Source: Methylophilales bacterium (GTDB lineage Bacteria; Pseudomonadota; Gammaproteobacteria; Burkholderiales; Methylophilaceae). Taken from it: a stretch of DNA of 8,111 nucleotides. The notes under the pieces were generated by a model that saw only the letters and a list, made by a program, of their open reading frames with translations, had not been told where the DNA came from and ran no database searches. A program made the position numbers and the translations under genes. Shown here piece after piece: positions 5,179-8,111 of the stretch (position 1 is the stretch's first letter; every line of letters starts with the position of its first letter). The stretch lies in contig JABMNG010000022.1 of the NCBI GenBank assembly GCA_013205275.1, positions 1-8,111 of the forward strand, in the 5' to 3' direction.

Positions 5179-5508
5179 ATGAAAACGTTAAAAAAAGTAC
5201 CTTTAGCTTTCCTCGCAATTATTTTAGTGAGCGGCTGCGGGCCTCAATTTGTAGACATTAAGGAAAACTCCCAAAATGTCAGAGTGGCTAACGAAAGTGA
5301 TGTATCAACATGCACTATCAAAGGCGAGAATACCGTAAGAATTACGGGTTATGCAGAAAGAATTTCTGAGTATACCGAAAGAGACCTGCTACAACTCTCC
5401 AGGAATGCAGCCGTTGAACAAGGTGGAAATACGATTGTGATGACAGACAATCCAGAAAAAGGACGCGGTACGCAGTCTGCTACCTTTCTAGTTTATCAGT
5501 GCAATTAA
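5179..5508 (+). CDS. DUF4156 family lipoprotein
   Basis: This is a 109-residue lipoprotein with signal MKTLKKVPLAFLAIILVSGC and Cys20 as the lipidated residue (lipobox VSGC). Gly at +2 suggests sorting to the outer membrane. The mature domain shows the DUF4156 pattern: an early cysteine (STCTIKG, Cys45), the segment LLQLSRNAAVEQGGNTIVM, and a terminal LVYQC (Cys108), so Cys45 and Cys108 could form a disulfide. Enterobacterial YjeI belongs to the same family; no biochemical function is known to me. The ribosome site AAGGAG (5163-5168) lies 10 bases before the ATG. It sits 38 bases after the DUF1993 gene, perhaps cotranscribed, and 75 bases before the sulfur operon. Confidence 0.85.
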   Translation: MKTLKKVPLAFLAIILVSGCGPQFVDIKENSQNVRVANESDVSTCTIKGENTVRITGYAERISEYTERDLLQLSRNAAVEQGGNTIVMTDNPEKGRGTQSATFLVYQCN

Positions 5509-5553
5509 TTAGGTTGGCGCTCATAAAATACTAAAGGAAATTGAATGGCTTGC

Positions 5554-5565
5554 AAAACCGGTTTT
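5554..5565. promoter_or_regulatory. Perfect 12-bp palindrome AAAACCGGTTTT before the sulfur operon
   Basis: This is a self-complementary 12-mer ending 18 bases before the first ATG of the TauE-PmpA-PmpB-PDO operon. It could be an operator for a dimeric regulator or the stem of a small mRNA hairpin near the ribosome site. It differs from the ATTC-N8-GAAT type operator of BigR/SqrR-like sulfide sensors. The sequence alone does not decide which. Confidence 0.35.
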
Positions 5566-5583
5566 AGAGGATAGCTAGACTTT

Positions 5584-6387
5584 ATGCTTATTTCTATCCT
5601 CTTAGGTTGTGTTGTTGGCTCAGTATTAGGACTGACTGGCTCTGGCGGGGCTATTTTAGCTGTGCCCCTCCTGCTCTTTGGCTTAAACCTTGAGCCCAAA
5701 GATGCCATCCCTATTGCATTGCTATCGGTCATGTTAAGCGCTACTTCCGGTGCATTTTCGGCCTTTAGAAATAATAACCTACGCTACAAAGCCGCGTTAT
5801 TAATCGCTATTGCTGGAATTATTATTGCCCCACTTGGGGTCTTGCTGGGTTCAATTATCCCTAATCAGCCCTTAATCATTCTATTTTCAATGCTACTTGC
5901 CTATATTGCCATTCAAACACTCAGGAAGCCTGCAAAAGAAAAAATAATTCCTGGCAATCAGGAAGGCTTTCCATGCGAGATGAATATAAAAAAAGGAAAG
6001 CTTCATTGGAACAAGCGTTGCGCTCAATCTCTTTTTTTTACTGGAGGGCTCGTCGGCTTCTTATCAGGTTTATTAGGTGTCGGCGGCGGCTTTATAATCG
6101 TTCCGGCATTGCAGCGCTTTTCAAATATCCCCATTAAACAGGTCTTGCCAACCGCCTTGTTGGTGATTTCATTGGTTTCAATATCAAGTGTTGCAATGTT
6201 TATTTATACCGACCGAATCAATTGGGGTCTTGCGCTGCCTTTTTCCTTTGGGAGCTTGACCGGAATGCTCTTGGCGCAACAATTCAAAAAGAAAATTAGT
6301 AATGCGAATATTGTGAAATTTTTTGGGTCGTTCCTTATTGTGGTCGCCGCTTATTTATTCCTGAGGGCGCTGAATTATGTTTCTTGA
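5584..6387 (+). CDS. TauE/SafE family sulfite/organosulfur permease
   Basis: This is a 267-residue polytopic inner-membrane protein made of two inverted-repeat halves. Each half opens with the family glycine motif: GLTGSGGAILAVPLLL (residues 16-31) and GLLGVGGGFIIVPALQ (162-177). A hydrophilic loop of about 35 residues (112-146, with Cys131 and Cys146) separates them; about eight helices are expected. TauE/SafE proteins export sulfite, sulfoacetate or related sulfur compounds. As first gene of an operon ending in persulfide dioxygenase, whose product is sulfite, sulfite export is the natural inference; this is not shown by sequence. An in-frame TAG at 5575 fixes the start at ATG 5584. GAGG (about 5567-5570) is a distant ribosome site. 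Its last 11 bases overlap the pmpA-like gene. Confidence 0.88.
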   Translation: MLISILLGCVVGSVLGLTGSGGAILAVPLLLFGLNLEPKDAIPIALLSVMLSATSGAFSAFRNNNLRYKAALLIAIAGIIIAPLGVLLGSIIPNQPLIILFSMLLAYIAIQTLRKPAKEKIIPGNQEGFPCEMNIKKGKLHWNKRCAQSLFFTGGLVGFLSGLLGVGGGFIIVPALQRFSNIPIKQVLPTALLVISLVSISSVAMFIYTDRINWGLALPFSFGSLTGMLLAQQFKKKISNANIVKFFGSFLIVVAAYLFLRALNYVS

Positions 6388-6781
6388 GTCAAATTTAAAT
6401 CATCTTGTATTAGGTGGCATTATGATAGGTTTAGGAATTAGCCTGCTGAAATTAACGGTGGGACGGGTATTTGGTGTCAGCGGTATAATCAAAAATCTGA
6501 TCATTAAAAATGAAAAGCTCCGCTCCTTTATTTTAATTGTCGGTATTGTGGTTGGTGCCTCACTAATGTCGTACTTTTTCTCACACTCCGCAGCAAACTT
6601 TAAAATGAGTGGTTTATATTATGTCATTTCTGGCCTTATGGTAGGTCTGGGAGCATCTCTTGCTAATGGCTGCACCAGCGGACACTGCATAAACGGTGTC
6701 TCACAGTTCAACCCACGATCGTTTCTTGCCACTATATTATTCCTGACCTTCGGAATTATTACGGCGAGCATTTTTTCATGA
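6377..6781 (+). CDS. pmpA: YeeE/YedE family half-transporter, PmpA-like
   Basis: This is a 134-residue protein with about four membrane helices. PmpA/PmpB-type proteins are split halves of YeeE/YedE (TsuA-like) thiosulfate/sulfur transporters, where conserved cysteines relay the sulfur. The hallmark is present as NGCTSGHCINGVSQFNPRS (Cys99, His103, then PRS), but with a change: the family pattern I recall is GCTSGHGxCG, so the second cysteine here is displaced to position 104 and Asn106 stands in its usual place. ATG 6377 lies inside the end of the TauE gene, with GAGGG (6363-6367) 9 bases upstream. The stop overlaps the start of the next gene by four bases (ATGA), implying translational coupling and a 1:1 partner. 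The symbol is by family resemblance. Confidence 0.82.
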   Translation: MFLESNLNHLVLGGIMIGLGISLLKLTVGRVFGVSGIIKNLIIKNEKLRSFILIVGIVVGASLMSYFFSHSAANFKMSGLYYVISGLMVGLGASLANGCTSGHCINGVSQFNPRSFLATILFLTFGIITASIFS

Positions 6782-7191
6782 AGACGCATCTAAGTCAGCT
6801 TGTTCTTTTTATCCTGTCCGGGATTTTATTTGGGTTTGGAATTCAGTTGTCTGGTATGACAAACCCTGAAACGGTTATTCGATTTCTTAACATGAGGGAT
6901 GGACTGCAGATAGATTTGGTTATTGTCTTAATCTCCGCGATTACGACCGTTTTTTTAATGACCACTTTTTTTCGCTCTAAAGCAAATAAGGCGGCTTCCC
7001 CACTCCCACTTTGGGATAAAAAACTAATGCTTGGCGCATCGATATTCGGTGTGGGATGGGGTTTAAGCGGACTATGTCCAGGGTCGGCAATTGCAGCAAT
7101 GGCAAACGGAAACTTAATGATATTTACTTTTATTTTACCGATGGTAACAATCATATTATTTATCGAACTTATAAAGAAACGAGACAAATGA
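6778..7191 (+). CDS. pmpB: DUF6691/YeeE family half-transporter, PmpB-like
   Basis: This is a 137-residue inner-membrane protein of about four helices, the partner of the PmpA-like protein. Family landmarks are GFGIQLSGMTNPETVIRFLN near the N-terminus (residues 19-38) and GVGWGLSGLCPGSAI (91-105), with Cys100 in the LCPG motif; many relatives have Pro instead of Ser103. Together the two halves should form a pseudo-symmetric channel-like sulfur transporter with cysteines at the pore, moving thiosulfate or a sulfane-sulfur species. The substrate is not proven. It overlaps the preceding gene and the following dioxygenase gene by four bases each (ATGA in both cases), so all are expected on one mRNA. 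Confidence 0.82.
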   Translation: MKTHLSQLVLFILSGILFGFGIQLSGMTNPETVIRFLNMRDGLQIDLVIVLISAITTVFLMTTFFRSKANKAASPLPLWDKKLMLGASIFGVGWGLSGLCPGSAIAAMANGNLMIFTFILPMVTIILFIELIKKRDK

Positions 7192-7889
7192 AAGCTCTTA
7201 CACAACTATTCGATAATACTTCATCGACCTTCACCTACCTCCTGGTTGATGAAAAAACGAAAGAGGGGGTAATGATCGATCCGGTGGATACCCATCTGAA
7301 TGATTACCTTAATATTATTAACAATAATAATATTAAACTAAAATATGTGCTTGAGACACACGCCCATGCAGATCATATTACCTCTGCGGGTAATCTCTGC
7401 AAAAGCACCGGAGCGATTGCAGCCACACCTATTCACTGCAATATTTCGCCAGCAGATATTCACCTCGAGAATAATCAGGTGATTGAATTTGGGTATAAAC
7501 AAGTGATTAAGGCACTTCATACACCAGGGCACACTGAAGGCTCAATGTCATTTTTCTGGAGCGCCCACCTGTTCACCGGCGACACACTACTTATTAATGG
7601 CTGTGGCAGAACTGACTTTCAAGGTGGCGACACGGAGTCGCTCTATCGGAGCATCACGCAGATTTTATTTGGATTCCCTGAAGCAACAATTATTTGTCCA
7701 GGTCATGACTATCATGGAAATATGTTTTCCACGATAGGTTATGAGAAAAATAACAATGCCAGGATTGCTAACAGGTCTTTAAAGGATTTTACTGACATCA
7801 TGAATAGGTTAAAATTGCCTAAGCCATCTATGATTGATAAGGCTATTCCCGCCAACCTCAAATTGGGCCTTGTTTCACATGCAGCATAA
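7188..7889 (+). CDS. Persulfide dioxygenase, ETHE1-like metallo-beta-lactamase fold protein
   Basis: ETHE1-type enzymes use one Fe(II) and O2 to oxidise glutathione persulfide to sulfite (EC 1.13.11.18). The 233-residue product starts TQLFDNTSSTFTYLLVD after MKAL, as is typical. It carries THAHADH (57-63), HTPGHTEGS (111-119), FTGDTLLINGCGRTDFQGGD (129-148) and ICPGHDY. The predicted iron ligands are His58, His115 and Asp132; the GRTDFQ segment is characteristic of persulfide dioxygenases rather than glyoxalase II. No rhodanese domain is fused. ATG 7188 is chosen because it overlaps the pmpB-like stop by four bases and gives the standard N-terminus; an earlier in-frame start at 7056 would lie inside pmpB. 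It is cytoplasmic and last in the operon. No sulfide:quinone reductase or rhodanese gene is in the window, so the persulfide source is unknown. Confidence 0.92.
   Translation: MKALTQLFDNTSSTFTYLLVDEKTKEGVMIDPVDTHLNDYLNIINNNNIKLKYVLETHAHADHITSAGNLCKSTGAIAATPIHCNISPADIHLENNQVIEFGYKQVIKALHTPGHTEGSMSFFWSAHLFTGDTLLINGCGRTDFQGGDTESLYRSITQILFGFPEATIICPGHDYHGNMFSTIGYEKNNNARIANRSLKDFTDIMNRLKLPKPSMIDKAIPANLKLGLVSHAA
7309..7336. repeat. Perfect 11-bp AT-only inverted repeat inside the dioxygenase gene
   Basis: Arms TTAATATTATT (7309-7319) and AATAATATTAA (7326-7336) flank six bases. They fall on codons for LNIINNNNIKL, a poly-Asn patch near residues 41-51. The repeat may simply follow from AT-rich Asn/Ile codons. 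Confidence 0.5.
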
Positions 7890-8005
7890 GTCGTTGCATT
7901 GGTTACTATTCAAAAGTCATAACTGGGGCATAGAACCTAGCTGATTCATGTTTTAGAAAAGACCTAAAAGCTGCACAACCAGATAAGGCCATTAAGATAT
8001 TTTAA

Positions 8006-8086
8006 TCAGGTTGGTATCAGCCATGTTATTCCAGCCAAGATTATTAAAACAAGAGCCAATACTAGTAATAGTTTTTGAAGTTTCAA
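8006..8086 (-). CDS. Possible 26-residue single-helix membrane peptide
   Basis: The minus strand, starting with TTG at 8086, encodes MKLQKLLLVLALVLIILAGI and then TWLIPT before TGA at 8006. It has two lysines followed by an unbroken hydrophobic helix of about 20 residues. AAGGA stands 6 bases before the TTG, a good ribosome-site spacing. This could be a genuine small membrane protein, or a signal-peptide remnant of a lost gene. I do not recognise a family. The rest of 7890-8111 shows no gene and no clear terminator for the sulfur operon. Confidence 0.3.
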   Translation of the reverse strand: MKLQKLLLVLALVLIILAGITWLIPT

Positions 8087-8111
8087 TGTAGGTCCTTATT
8101 AGAAATCATGA

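Noticed and set aside
7056..7187. Longer N-terminus for the persulfide dioxygenase
   Set aside because: It would be read inside pmpB in another frame; ATG 7188 gives the standard family N-terminus and an ATGA overlap.
6843..7205. Minus-strand open frame opposite pmpB
   Set aside because: It is a shadow of a clear membrane-protein gene, with no family motif or ribosome site.
7890..7960. Terminator after the persulfide dioxygenase gene
   Set aside because: Only a four-pair stem (GTTA with TAAC) and no T-run could be found.

Overview
The window is an AT-rich bacterial chromosomal segment with short intergenic gaps. Diderm (Gram-negative) ancestry is supported by three lipobox lipoproteins, an OhrR with the two-cysteine spacing of the Xanthomonas protein, a DUF4156 lipoprotein and a plausible sigma-54 promoter. 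The mix of families (PmpA/PmpB, persulfide dioxygenase, DUF1993, DUF4156, tRNA-Arg with encoded CCA) would suit a low-GC, small-genome freshwater betaproteobacterium of the Polynucleobacter type. That placement is inference only. No mobile-element gene, CRISPR array or rRNA is present.

Left part (1-2304): an OhrR-type MarR repressor gene split by a one-base frameshift (72-552) faces a minus-strand six-helix CDF-type membrane protein (560-1138). Divergent from the latter, starting only 14 bases away, is an exported trypsin-like serine protease with a C-terminal TPR (1153-2304). Its reading frame has no stop of its own before the tRNA locus and runs antisense through a complete tRNA gene.

Middle (2217-4572, all minus strand): two tandem tRNA-Arg genes (ACG, then TCG in transcription order) differ at only four positions. 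Upstream of them in the same direction lie an unrecognised 371-residue lipoprotein, an unrecognised 106-residue lipoprotein with a sigma-54-like promoter, and a methionine sulfoxide reductase A. The 371-residue lipoprotein and msrA both have a TATAAT box so close to the start codon that leaderless mRNAs are likely.

Right part (4634-8111, plus strand): a DUF1993 protein and a DUF4156 lipoprotein are followed by a compact four-gene sulfur operon: TauE/SafE permease, PmpA-like and PmpB-like YeeE/YedE half-transporters, and an ETHE1-type persulfide dioxygenase. All four junctions in the operon overlap by 4 to 11 bases. The inferred logic is movement of thiosulfate, persulfide or sulfite sulfur across the inner membrane, coupled to oxidation of glutathione persulfide to sulfite and sulfite export. 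The last 222 bases hold only a possible 26-codon membrane peptide on the minus strand.

The points most worth a second look are the ohrR frameshift, which sits on a plausible +1 slippery site; the protease frame that ends inside a tRNA gene; the near-identical tRNA-Arg pair with switched anticodons; the displaced cysteine in the PmpA motif; and the sigma-54-like promoter. I did not find convincing evidence of a wholly new system.
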